Below, piece by piece: positions 15,253 to 21,886 of a DNA stretch of 21,886 bases. The first letter of the stretch is position 1; each line of letters starts with the position of its first letter. Both the position numbers and the translations under genes were made by a program. The stretch lies in the NCBI RefSeq assembly GCF_937873925.1, contig NZ_CALNAT010000093.1, positions 1 through 21,886 on the forward strand. The letters run 5' to 3'. The notes under the pieces were generated by a model, which had not been told where the DNA came from, did no database searches, and saw nothing but the letters and a program-made list of their open reading frames with translations. This DNA is from an uncultured Proteiniphilum sp. GTDB lineage: Bacteria; Bacteroidota; Bacteroidia; Bacteroidales; Dysgonomonadaceae.

Positions 15253-16919
15253 GATACTTGTTTGCATTTCTTTTATCCCTTTTTACTTTTTTCTCTTCCG
15301 GACAGGCTTTTTTTTCTTCCGGACAAGCCTCATTGGAGCCCCAATATTATAAGTTCCGTGTTTACCTGAAAGATAAAGGGAATACCGTCCATTCGCCGGA
15401 CAATCCGGACACCTTCCTTTCCGGACGGGCAATCGAAAGAAAAAAAAAGGAGAAGGTCGAAATTGACGAATCGGACCTTCCTGTCTCACGCGACTATTTC
15501 ACCTTGGTAGAGAAAGCGGGCGGAAAGGTCGTTACATACAGCAAGTGGTTCGCTACCCTGGTCGTAGAGGTGAGCGACAGCCTGCGGATCGAAAATATAG
15601 AATCCCTCTCGTTTGTCGATTCGGTAAAATATATCTGGCGGGGAAACAGGCCCCTCCACGGAGAGAGAGCCCGTTCCCGTTTAGTGCCCACCGGTTGTGA
15701 TGAGAAGGTAGATGCTGATACTGAATACGGTTTTACCGATGCCCAGTTCAGGATGCATAATGCCACTACCATGTCAAATGCCGGATTCAGGGGTCGGGGT
15801 ATCCTGATAGGAATGATCGACGCGGGATTTACCAATTTTGATGTGATCCCCCGTTTTGAGTCGGTCAGATTGGGAGGCTATATGGATTTTGTACCTGACG
15901 GCAGTATCTTTGCCTCCAGCGACCATGGCACCAAAGTATTGTCGACCATGGCGGCGGATTTGCCGGGATTGATGATAGGATCCGCACCGGAAGCCACCTA
16001 CTGGCTCCTCCGGTCCGAAGATACTTCGAGTGAATTTCCCGTAGAGGAAGATTACTGGGTGCGGGCTGTTGAATTTGCAGACAGCCTGGGAGTGGATGTC
16101 ATCAATACATCACTGGGTTATAACCTTTTCGACGACAAATCATTGAATTATACGCATGCCGGCCTGAACGGAAGTATTTCGTTGATGTCGATGGCAGCCG
16201 ATAAAGCCTATGAAAAAGGGATACTGATAGTGGTAAGCGCCGGTAATGAGGGTAACAAGTCATGGCAGAAGATCACCCCGCCGGCCGATGCAAAGAATGT
16301 ATTGGCAGTGGGAGCAGTGGGTACGGACAGTCTCATTGCCTCTTTCAGTTCGCACGGATTGACGGCCGACGGCCGCATCAAGCCCGATCTGGTCTCGGTG
16401 GGGAAAGAAACCGTTACTATCGGCCGGGACGGATCGGTCGGACAGACGAACGGCACCTCCCTCTCCTCTCCTTTTCTGACGGGACTGATCGCTTCGCTGT
16501 GGTCGGTGAATCCTGCCCTGCACCGTTCGGAACTGCTCGATATCGTCAAACGGTCGTCCGACAGGTATGTCCGTCCCGACTCTGTGTATGGATATGGTAT
16601 TCCTGATTTTCACAAGGCAATGAAAGAGGTGCTGTCAAAATTAGAGGTTTACCCCCAAAAAGTTACGGATAACGGATGGGTTATCGGCCCTCAGCACTCT
16701 GGCGGTTATACGGTGAGTTTGTCTGACCCTGTCTTTTCTCCGGTCTCTTACTCGTTCCGGGTACTCGATCAATCGGGATGTTTAATCTCAGTATATCGAT
16801 TCAAAGAGGATAAAACTGTGTTTGTACCCTTACCGGATAAGATTCGCAAAAGTAACCGATTCCTTTATTTTGTGACGGAAGAACCGTTTAAGCAACGTAT
16901 ATATAAGGTAGAGATCTGA
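15249..16919 (+). CDS. Secreted subtilisin-like serine protease (peptidase S8)
   Basis: A 556-residue exported protease. The signal peptide is residues 1 to about 20 or 27, with a duplicated 7-residue block at its end. A propeptide-like region (about 30-150) is rich in charged residues. The S8 catalytic triad is complete: D191 in IGMIDAGF, H226 in SSDHGTKV and S404 in NGTSLSSP, with the oxyanion Asn N333 in SAGNEGN. The last about 90 residues form a beta-rich tail after the catalytic domain (LEVYPQKV to IYKVEI) that could be a divergent type IX secretion sorting domain. The start overlaps the stop of the small membrane protein gene (ATGA), and xseA begins 2 nt after its stop. The substrate is unknown. 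Confidence 0.93.
   Translation: MRYLFAFLLSLFTFFSSGQAFFSSGQASLEPQYYKFRVYLKDKGNTVHSPDNPDTFLSGRAIERKKKEKVEIDESDLPVSRDYFTLVEKAGGKVVTYSKWFATLVVEVSDSLRIENIESLSFVDSVKYIWRGNRPLHGERARSRLVPTGCDEKVDADTEYGFTDAQFRMHNATTMSNAGFRGRGILIGMIDAGFTNFDVIPRFESVRLGGYMDFVPDGSIFASSDHGTKVLSTMAADLPGLMIGSAPEATYWLLRSEDTSSEFPVEEDYWVRAVEFADSLGVDVINTSLGYNLFDDKSLNYTHAGLNGSISLMSMAADKAYEKGILIVVSAGNEGNKSWQKITPPADAKNVLAVGAVGTDSLIASFSSHGLTADGRIKPDLVSVGKETVTIGRDGSVGQTNGTSLSSPFLTGLIASLWSVNPALHRSELLDIVKRSSDRYVRPDSVYGYGIPDFHKAMKEVLSKLEVYPQKVTDNGWVIGPQHSGGYTVSLSDPVFSPVSYSFRVLDQSGCLISVYRFKEDKTVFVPLPDKIRKSNRFLYFVTEEPFKQRIYKVEI
15288..15329 (+). repeat. 21-nt in-frame tandem duplication in the signal peptide
   Basis: Residues 14-20 and 21-27 of the subtilase are both FFSSGQA. 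The two 21-nt copies (15288-15308 and 15309-15329) differ only at three third-codon positions (TTC/TTT, CAG/CAA, GCT/GCC), all synonymous. Confidence 0.9.
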
Positions 16920-16921
16920 TT

Positions 16922-18190
16922 ATGAATGAATCCTCTCTTACATTATCGGAACTCAACCGTCAGGTGAAAGATGCGATTCGTGATCGTCTGCCGGAGACCT
17001 ACTGGATGCGGGCGGAAACAAGTGATGTGCGCCGCAACCGTAATGGACATTGCTATCTCGAATTTGTGGAAAAAGATACCGTAACACAGTCCATCATTGC
17101 AAAAGCAAGAGGTGTAATCTGGGCGAACATATTCCAGATGTTGTCCGCTTATTTTGAAAGTGAGACCGGAGAGCAGTTATCCTCGGGAATAAGCGTACTG
17201 GTGCGTGTCTCGGTTGAGTTTCATGAACTGTACGGGTACTCGCTCACAGTAGTGGATATCGACCCTTCATTCACGGTAGGGGAGATAGTGCGTAACCGGC
17301 AGCTTGTATTGAGGCAACTGGAAGAGGAGGGGGTTTTAGCGCTTAACCGGGAATTGTATCTGCCGGAACTCGTCAACCGGATCGCGGTGATCTCGTCGCC
17401 CACTGCCGCGGGGTATGAGGATTTTTGTAATCAGTTGACGAATAATCCCGCACGGTTTGTTTTTTATACAAAACTGTTTCCGGCGATCATGCAGGGCGAA
17501 AGGAGCGAAGCTTCCATCATAGAGGCATTGGAGAAAGTGTTCCACTACAGGGAACTGTTCGATGCTGTGGCAATTATACGGGGTGGAGGAGCTTCATCCG
17601 ATCTGAGCTGCTTCGACTCCTACCTTCTTGCCACGAACGTAGCTCAGTTCCCGCTTCCGGTGATAAGCGGCATCGGCCATGAAAGGGATATTACCGTGTT
17701 GGATATCGTGGCTCATACCCGTGCGAAAACACCTACGGCGGTAGCTGAGTTTTTTATCGCCCATCTTACTAAAACGGCGACGGAATTGATCAATCTGGAA
17801 GAGAGAGCAGTCTCTGAAAGCGAATCCCGGCTGATGAAAGAACAATCGGATCTCTTTTCATTATCCAGGGAGTTGGTATATCAGTCCTCCCTTATGCTGC
17901 AGAGAGAGGTCGCCGCCGTACAGCAACTTTCGGGTAAGGTGAGATATGGAGTGAGACGCCTGTTGCAGGATCAATTCCATATATTGGAAAACAGGGCGCA
18001 ATTTATGCAGATGGTTTCCCCCGCGAATATCCTTAAGCGGGGTTATACACTCACGCTGAAGAACGGGAAAATTGTTACCTCGCTTCAGGATCTCTCTGTC
18101 CATGATATTATTGAGACCTGCTTCAGGGATGGTGTTTCTACCTCCGTCATCATGCAGGTTGTGCCGGAGAAGCCTCAGGAAGGAGATTAG
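16922..18190 (+). CDS. xseA: Exodeoxyribonuclease VII large subunit
   Basis: Catalytic subunit of the single-strand-specific exonuclease VII, which degrades ssDNA from both ends during repair. The 422 residues are slightly shorter than the E. coli protein. The N-terminal OB-fold is LTLSELNRQVKDAIRD to about residue 115. The catalytic domain carries VISSPTAAGYEDF (D167), IIRGGGASSDL (R220) and GIGHERDIT (H253, D256), the same Asp-Arg-His-Asp set known from E. coli. A long coiled-coil region (about 280-370) that should hold XseB follows, and the C-terminal segment has ILKRGYTLTLKNGKIV. The start is 2 nt after the subtilase stop. xseB follows after 112 nt, and an 8-bp inverted repeat straddles the stop. 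Confidence 0.96.
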   Translation: MNESSLTLSELNRQVKDAIRDRLPETYWMRAETSDVRRNRNGHCYLEFVEKDTVTQSIIAKARGVIWANIFQMLSAYFESETGEQLSSGISVLVRVSVEFHELYGYSLTVVDIDPSFTVGEIVRNRQLVLRQLEEEGVLALNRELYLPELVNRIAVISSPTAAGYEDFCNQLTNNPARFVFYTKLFPAIMQGERSEASIIEALEKVFHYRELFDAVAIIRGGGASSDLSCFDSYLLATNVAQFPLPVISGIGHERDITVLDIVAHTRAKTPTAVAEFFIAHLTKTATELINLEERAVSESESRLMKEQSDLFSLSRELVYQSSLMLQREVAAVQQLSGKVRYGVRRLLQDQFHILENRAQFMQMVSPANILKRGYTLTLKNGKIVTSLQDLSVHDIIETCFRDGVSTSVIMQVVPEKPQEGD

Positions 18191-18199
18191 ATCCTGAGG
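18173..18199. other. 8-bp inverted repeat spanning the xseA stop codon
   Basis: CCTCAGGA (18173-18180) and TCCTGAGG (18192-18199) are perfectly complementary with an 11-nt loop that contains the xseA stop (TAG, 18188-18190). No T run follows, so this is not a classical terminator. It could be an RNA processing or attenuation element between xseA and xseB. Nothing else was recognised in the 112-nt gap; no TAnnTTTG box is present there. Confidence 0.55.
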
Positions 18200-18302
18200 T
18201 TGGGGTGGATTGAAAAAGATCAGGAAAGATTGAATGAGATCGGGGGGATGGAGAAGTCGTAATAGAAAATAATATTGGAAAGTAGAATATTTAAAAGAGA
18301 AA

Positions 18303-18494
18303 ATGGAAAAAGTGACCTATACCGAAGCCAAGAAAGAACTCGAAACAATTGTCTCCGCCATTGAATCGGGTGAGCTGGATGTGGATGCCCTTACCGAAAA
18401 AGTGAAAAGGGCGTCGGAGCTGATTGCTTTTTGCAAGCAAAAGCTGACCAGAACGGATAAAGAACTTCAGAAAATCTTAGACGACATCGCATGA
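18303..18494 (+). CDS. xseB: Exodeoxyribonuclease VII small subunit
   Basis: A 63-residue, largely helical protein that binds along the coiled coil of XseA in several copies. The family pattern is clear: TYTEAKKELETIVSAIESGELDVDALTEKVKRASELIAFCKQKL, read in blocks, with the conserved ELExIVxxIExGELxxxxLxxxxxxAxxLxxxCxxxL spacing. Normal length for XseB. The start is the ATG at 18303 and the stop overlaps the ispD start (ATGA at 18491-18494), so ispD is probably translationally coupled to it. Confidence 0.94.
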   Translation: MEKVTYTEAKKELETIVSAIESGELDVDALTEKVKRASELIAFCKQKLTRTDKELQKILDDIA

Positions 18495-19183
18495 TCCCTG
18501 AAAGGAAACAGAATGTGATTATTGTGGCCGGCGGAAAAGGACTTAGGGCAGGAGGGGAGTTGCCCAAACAATTCCAACCTGTCGGCGGGGAGCCGATGTT
18601 GATGCGTACCATCCGGGCTTTTCATAATTATGACTACAGGATGCGCATTGTGGTGGTGCTTCCCGAAGGAGCACAACCATTATGGACACAGTTATGCGAG
18701 GCACATCGGTTTATTATCCGACACTCGTTGGTGACCGGAGGGGAGACGCGATTCCATTCCGTGAAAAACGGATTGAGGGGGATTTCGGAAGATGAGACGG
18801 TGGGAGTACACGACGGCGCGCGTCCTTTTGTGACACCGGAACTGATAGGGCGATGCTTTGATGCTTCGTTTGAGAACCAGTGCGGAATAATTCCCGTGGT
18901 GGATGAGGTGAACAGCGTGCGTCAGCTAACCGGGTCAGGCAGCCGCGTGCTCGACCGGAAACAATTGAAACTCGTGCAGACCCCCCAGGTCTTTCCGGCC
19001 GGGGAATTGAAAAAAGCCTATGAGACCGCTTTCGATCCCTCTTTTACTGATGATGCATCGGTAGCGGAAAAATGGGGAATGGAAATTCAACTGGTGGAGG
19101 GGGAGGAGACCAATATCAAAATCACCACTCCTTTCGATATGGCGCTTGCCGGGTGTTACTTTCAATTGATGGCAAATCGATAG
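18491..19183 (+). CDS. ispD: 2-C-methyl-D-erythritol 4-phosphate cytidylyltransferase
   Basis: Third enzyme of the MEP isoprenoid pathway; it transfers CMP from CTP to methylerythritol 4-phosphate. The 230 residues have the nucleotide-binding signature IIVAGGKGLRAGGELPKQF (residues 10-28, with the catalytic R19 and K26), VHDGARPFV (107-114), LVQTPQVF (161-168), FTDDASVAE (185-193) and NIKITTPFDMALA (208-220). The start is the ATG at 18491 inside the xseB stop. It closes the plus-strand run that began at pepD; the following Lrp gene has its own promoter. Isoprenoid precursors feed menaquinone and undecaprenyl phosphate, but no direct link to neighbouring genes is implied. Confidence 0.95.
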   Translation: MIPERKQNVIIVAGGKGLRAGGELPKQFQPVGGEPMLMRTIRAFHNYDYRMRIVVVLPEGAQPLWTQLCEAHRFIIRHSLVTGGETRFHSVKNGLRGISEDETVGVHDGARPFVTPELIGRCFDASFENQCGIIPVVDEVNSVRQLTGSGSRVLDRKQLKLVQTPQVFPAGELKKAYETAFDPSFTDDASVAEKWGMEIQLVEGEETNIKITTPFDMALAGCYFQLMANR

Positions 19184-19274
19184 ATTTTACACTTTTTCTT
19201 CAATAAATAGTAGGGAAAATCGCAATAATTTGAAAAAAATCATTCCATTTTGTCAAAAGATCATAGAAATTTAT

Positions 19275-19282
19275 TACTTTTG
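19275..19282 (+). promoter_or_regulatory. Candidate -7 box of the Lrp/AsnC gene promoter
   Basis: TACTTTTG matches TAnnTTTG, 24 nt before the ATG at 19307. A TTTTG at 19248-19252 may be the -33 element, with a 22-nt spacer. Because this box lies downstream of the in-frame TTG at 19250, it supports the ATG at 19307 as the true start. Confidence 0.6.
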
Positions 19283-19306
19283 AAAGATCAATCAAAAGCA
19301 GACCCT

Positions 19307-19780
19307 ATGGAGAAAATAGATAAGTTAGACAGGCAGATTTTGGAGATCATTTCCCAAAATGCCCGTATTCCTTTCAGAGATGTTGCGGAGCAGTGTGGTG
19401 TATCGCGTGCCGCCATCCATCAACGTGTACAACGGATGATCGAAAACGACGTAATCACCGGATCAGGATATAATGTAAACCCGAAAGTACTTGGTTATGC
19501 CTCCAGCGCTTATATCGGCGTGAAATTAGAGAAAGGATCGATGTATAAAAATGTGATCCCTGAGTTTGATAAGATTCCCGAGGTGACAGAATGCCACTTC
19601 ACTACCGGCCCCTATACCCTCCTAGTGAAGATCTTTGCACGCGACAATGAGCATCTGATGGATCTGCTGAATAACCGGATCCAGGAAATACCGGGCGTAG
19701 TAGCCACAGAGACCATGATTTCACTCAGCCAAAGCGTGAAACGGGGCATTCCGATCATGAAAGAGACGAATGGAGAGTAG
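19307..19780 (+). CDS. Lrp/AsnC-family transcriptional regulator
   Basis: A 157-residue regulator of the feast/famine type. The N-terminal winged helix-turn-helix is KLDRQILEIISQNARIPF then RDVAEQCGVSRAAIHQRVQRM (about residues 5-47), where VSRAAIHQR is the recognition helix. The C-terminal RAM/AsnC ligand-binding domain (about 65-150) has the VTECHFTTGPYTLLVKIFARD block and the GVVATETMISL strand. Such proteins form dimers to octamers and usually sense an amino acid; the effector here cannot be told. The ATG at 19307 was preferred over a TTG at 19250 because the promoter lies between them. Its stop faces the DUF3857 gene's stop with only 19 nt between, without a visible terminator. Confidence 0.93.
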   Translation: MEKIDKLDRQILEIISQNARIPFRDVAEQCGVSRAAIHQRVQRMIENDVITGSGYNVNPKVLGYASSAYIGVKLEKGSMYKNVIPEFDKIPEVTECHFTTGPYTLLVKIFARDNEHLMDLLNNRIQEIPGVVATETMISLSQSVKRGIPIMKETNGE

Positions 19781-19799
19781 GTTCCCCAACCGTAGCATT

Positions 19800-21761
19800 T
19801 CACTCCTTCACCAATACAATCATCTCTGAAAGACTTTTGATCATCTTATTGAAATCGTCTTTCAACTTTCCATATTCTTCAGGTTGTATAATAAACTGTT
19901 TTAAGTTAAATTGGGATTCGGTAACGAGTTGATTCTCCGTATTTATTGTTGAATAAGAAAAAGAGATCAAGTCATTTTCTATCAATTGGTTCTCCGGAAT
20001 ATATTCAATTTTATATCCTTCGGGAATCGGGATTATGCTTTTATAGGATTCTCCCTGTAAATAAACAAGGTCAACCGGAAGGGTCCTGTCCGATTGCCTG
20101 AATGGATTTTTACTTAAATTCAGAGAACAAAACGGATTAATAAATAATTTTCCGGAATGGTTATCAATCAGACTCTCAAATTGAAAGAAAAAGGTAAAGG
20201 GTTTATTCAGAGGAGATATCTCCGGAACCTCAATGTTCGTGAGGTTGATCTGCTCTTTATCCTTTAAATATTTGATCAGATTATCGGGATTTCCGAGATA
20301 AGCCGAACGCAGCCTGTATGCATCCGGCCCTGTAGACAAATACATTACCTCAGACTGAACGGTATTGGTTTCGGGAATAATTTTCAATTTTAAATTTTTC
20401 TGTAGTAATGATGACGTTTTTTGTTGGATAGTGATCCATTCTTCCGATTTTGGTTTTACCACTAAACCGTCTACATTCATACATCTTTCGGGCAATACGG
20501 AATAGTACAAGAGAGGCTCGGTTGCATCAAGAAGCAGAACCCGGTCATCAGCTACCGCCAATACAATAACATAATTAAAAAATTGTTGGAACGGATGGAA
20601 AAAACTGATGATCCCGTTGCCCCGGGTACTCAGTATGACGGGGTAGGCCTCTATCCCTTCCGATTGCAGTAATCCCGTAAGCAGCAAGTTGATGTTTCCG
20701 ACATTCCCGCTTTGCTGTTTCAAGAAATCTTTTAAGTCCAGATCCGCAAACTTCCCGGTGACGCCATTCCATGTGAATTTTGATTTGACAAATTCAGTGA
20801 TAATTTCAATCTTTTCTTTTGCAGATTTATCTTTAAGTTCAATTTCGGAAATAATTTTAGGAGCCTGTTTCTCTGCATTTCTAATATATTTTCCGAAATA
20901 ATCATTTTTAAGAAATTCATCGCACATGGCGGGCCATGTCGTCATAATTTCCCTGTTTCCTCCGTTCGGATGATGAAATTTTGAAAGCTGAAAATTGATA
21001 TTGATCATGTAATCATCGACGGAAGAAATAAATTCCTCATCTTTGAATGCGGGCAGATCATTCATCCCGAAGTTATAAACTACTTCTCTATATGTAAGAT
21101 TCCTGAACCGGATATCGTTGCTGGGTGTACTGGAAGTAAAAATATCTAATTTATCGGTTCCTTTAAGAATATAAACATATTCGTAATAAGGGATTGCCTT
21201 GTAGCTTAAGTTGCTGAAAATAACCGGTATCCGTTGCTGAAAATACCATCTGCGCATATTGAAAAAATAGGGTGTTACAATCGTATAGCTTAACTCGATG
21301 ACCGAGCCGGGACGTACGTCGGAGAGTGCAATTTTTTTGACACGCACGTTGTCGTTTACTTTTTCCTCGAATATATTTTTCGCTTCCAATTTTGTTTGTG
21401 TGAAGCCCTGGTCGATATTATATGTTGTCGCTTCAATGCTTTCGACAGATTCCCAACCCGAATCTCCGTTAAATATCGGAATTTCGAAATTAGCATACTG
21501 TACACCCGGTTGCCTGAGGATTTTAATCTTTACCTGCTTCGTCATGCGAAGAAGAAAACGTCCCTGCTCATAGTTTCCTGAATAGTAGTATTCCCCCTGA
21601 TTGTAAAGCATGACGGCATCCGCATCGGGATCGTTTTCGTACTCTTTCATGACCATTTCGTATTGGGTTACCCTGCCGAAATCGCGCGAATATTTTTCCT
21701 GCTGGGCGAATCCCATCATTGATAAGAAGAGGAAAGCGGAGAGAATTGCACTTTTTTTCAT
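19800..21761 (-). CDS. Secreted DUF3857/transglutaminase-like protein, probably catalytically inactive
   Basis: A 653-residue exported protein. The Sec signal peptide is residues 1-20 (MKKSAILSAFLFLSMMGFAQ). A DUF3857-type beta-rich domain follows (about 25-250; SDVRPGSVIELSYTI at 147-161 is its signature block). Then comes a transglutaminase-like domain (about 310-430) and a C-terminal beta domain (about 455-620). In active transglutaminase-like proteins the segment at 351-360 would carry the catalytic Cys, but here it reads SGNVGNINLL. The expected His in FNH is Tyr (FNYVIV, Y397). The Asp in LLDATEP (D412) remains. The gene is visibly more AT-rich than its neighbours. It lies 26 nt after another reading frame with a similar ending. 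The role, probably in the cell envelope, is unknown. Confidence 0.85.
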   Translation of the reverse strand: MKKSAILSAFLFLSMMGFAQQEKYSRDFGRVTQYEMVMKEYENDPDADAVMLYNQGEYYYSGNYEQGRFLLRMTKQVKIKILRQPGVQYANFEIPIFNGDSGWESVESIEATTYNIDQGFTQTKLEAKNIFEEKVNDNVRVKKIALSDVRPGSVIELSYTIVTPYFFNMRRWYFQQRIPVIFSNLSYKAIPYYEYVYILKGTDKLDIFTSSTPSNDIRFRNLTYREVVYNFGMNDLPAFKDEEFISSVDDYMININFQLSKFHHPNGGNREIMTTWPAMCDEFLKNDYFGKYIRNAEKQAPKIISEIELKDKSAKEKIEIITEFVKSKFTWNGVTGKFADLDLKDFLKQQSGNVGNINLLLTGLLQSEGIEAYPVILSTRGNGIISFFHPFQQFFNYVIVLAVADDRVLLLDATEPLLYYSVLPERCMNVDGLVVKPKSEEWITIQQKTSSLLQKNLKLKIIPETNTVQSEVMYLSTGPDAYRLRSAYLGNPDNLIKYLKDKEQINLTNIEVPEISPLNKPFTFFFQFESLIDNHSGKLFINPFCSLNLSKNPFRQSDRTLPVDLVYLQGESYKSIIPIPEGYKIEYIPENQLIENDLISFSYSTINTENQLVTESQFNLKQFIIQPEEYGKLKDDFNKMIKSLSEMIVLVKE

Positions 21762-21787
21762 TATGTATTTCAGTTAGGTGCATTTCA

Positions 21788-21886
21788 TTAAAGAGTCTCG
21801 ATATGAATGTTTTTCATTTCGATGTTTTTCATCGTTTGAATGAACCGGAAGAACTCTTCATATCGCTCGAATGTGTATTTGCCTGT
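21788..21886 (-). CDS. C-terminal end of an upstream protein, possibly DUF3857-related (partial)
   Basis: An open frame enters from the right edge and ends at TAA (21788-21790), leaving 32 residues: TGKYTFERYEEFF, RFIQTMKNIEMK, NIHIETL. The pattern (Tyr, then alternating hydrophobics in an amphipathic helix, then a short hydrophobic strand) resembles the tail of the neighbouring DUF3857 protein (EEYGKLKDDFNKMIKSLSE, then MIVL). It ends 26 nt before the next start on the same strand, consistent with an operon of related genes. The fragment is too short for a firm assignment. Confidence 0.5.
   Translation of the reverse strand, partial: TGKYTFERYEEFFRFIQTMKNIEMKNIHIETL

Noticed and set aside
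18191..18262. In-frame open extension of 23 codons after the xseA TAG stop, suggesting readthrough
   Set aside because: A frame of this length stays open by chance fairly often, the translated residues show no family match, and XseA already has its usual C-terminal block before the TAG.
19250..19306. N-terminal extension of the Lrp protein from a TTG start
   Set aside because: The TTG lies upstream of a good TAnnTTTG box, and the extra 19 residues are not part of the Lrp/AsnC fold; the ATG at 19307 fits.

Overview
The window looks like an ordinary chromosomal core segment from a member of the Bacteroidota, most likely Bacteroidales and possibly near Dysgonomonadaceae (Proteiniphilum or Petrimonas). 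The evidence is the cytochrome b558-type fumarate reductase/succinate dehydrogenase in the order C-A-B, promoters matching the Bacteroidota -7 consensus TAnnTTTG, weak Shine-Dalgarno signals, a DUF2156 gene next to a GNAT gene, and DUF3857 transglutaminase-like genes. The genus is inferred from memory of sequence style, not from a search. No tRNA, rRNA, CRISPR array, insertion sequence or prophage was seen.

Layout. 1-6476 (minus strand): priA (C-terminus cut by the window edge) preceded by an outer-membrane beta-barrel gene 3 nt away; then a terminator; then the sdhC-sdhA-sdhB operon with its promoter near 6570. 6706-9759 (plus): trpS with its own promoter, a DUF2156 gene and an Eis-like GNAT gene. 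9760-9943: a repeat-rich spacer between convergent genes. 9944-11733 (minus): rsmA then corA. 11906-12916 (plus): a UPF0104/LPG-synthase-TM-like membrane protein with a GTG start. 13078-19183 (plus): a tightly packed run of pepD, a HemG-like flavodoxin, a small two-helix membrane protein, a secreted subtilase, xseA, xseB and ispD. 19307-19780 (plus): an Lrp/AsnC regulator with its own promoter. 19800-21886 (minus): a secreted DUF3857/transglutaminase-like protein and the last 32 codons of what may be a related upstream gene.

The genes are mainly housekeeping: replication restart (PriA), DNA repair (XseA/XseB), respiration (quinone-linked SdhCAB), translation (TrpS, RsmA), isoprenoid synthesis (IspD), Mg2+ uptake (CorA), peptide salvage (PepD) and envelope functions. 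I found no convincing new multigene system. The items most worth a second look are an intergenic array of mini-hairpins with different but complementary arms (about 9763-9897), the nearby but separate occurrence of the two domain families that make up MprF, a transglutaminase-fold protein that seems to lack its catalytic Cys and His, a duplicated signal-peptide segment in the subtilase, and a G-tract-bearing insertion in the GNAT gene.
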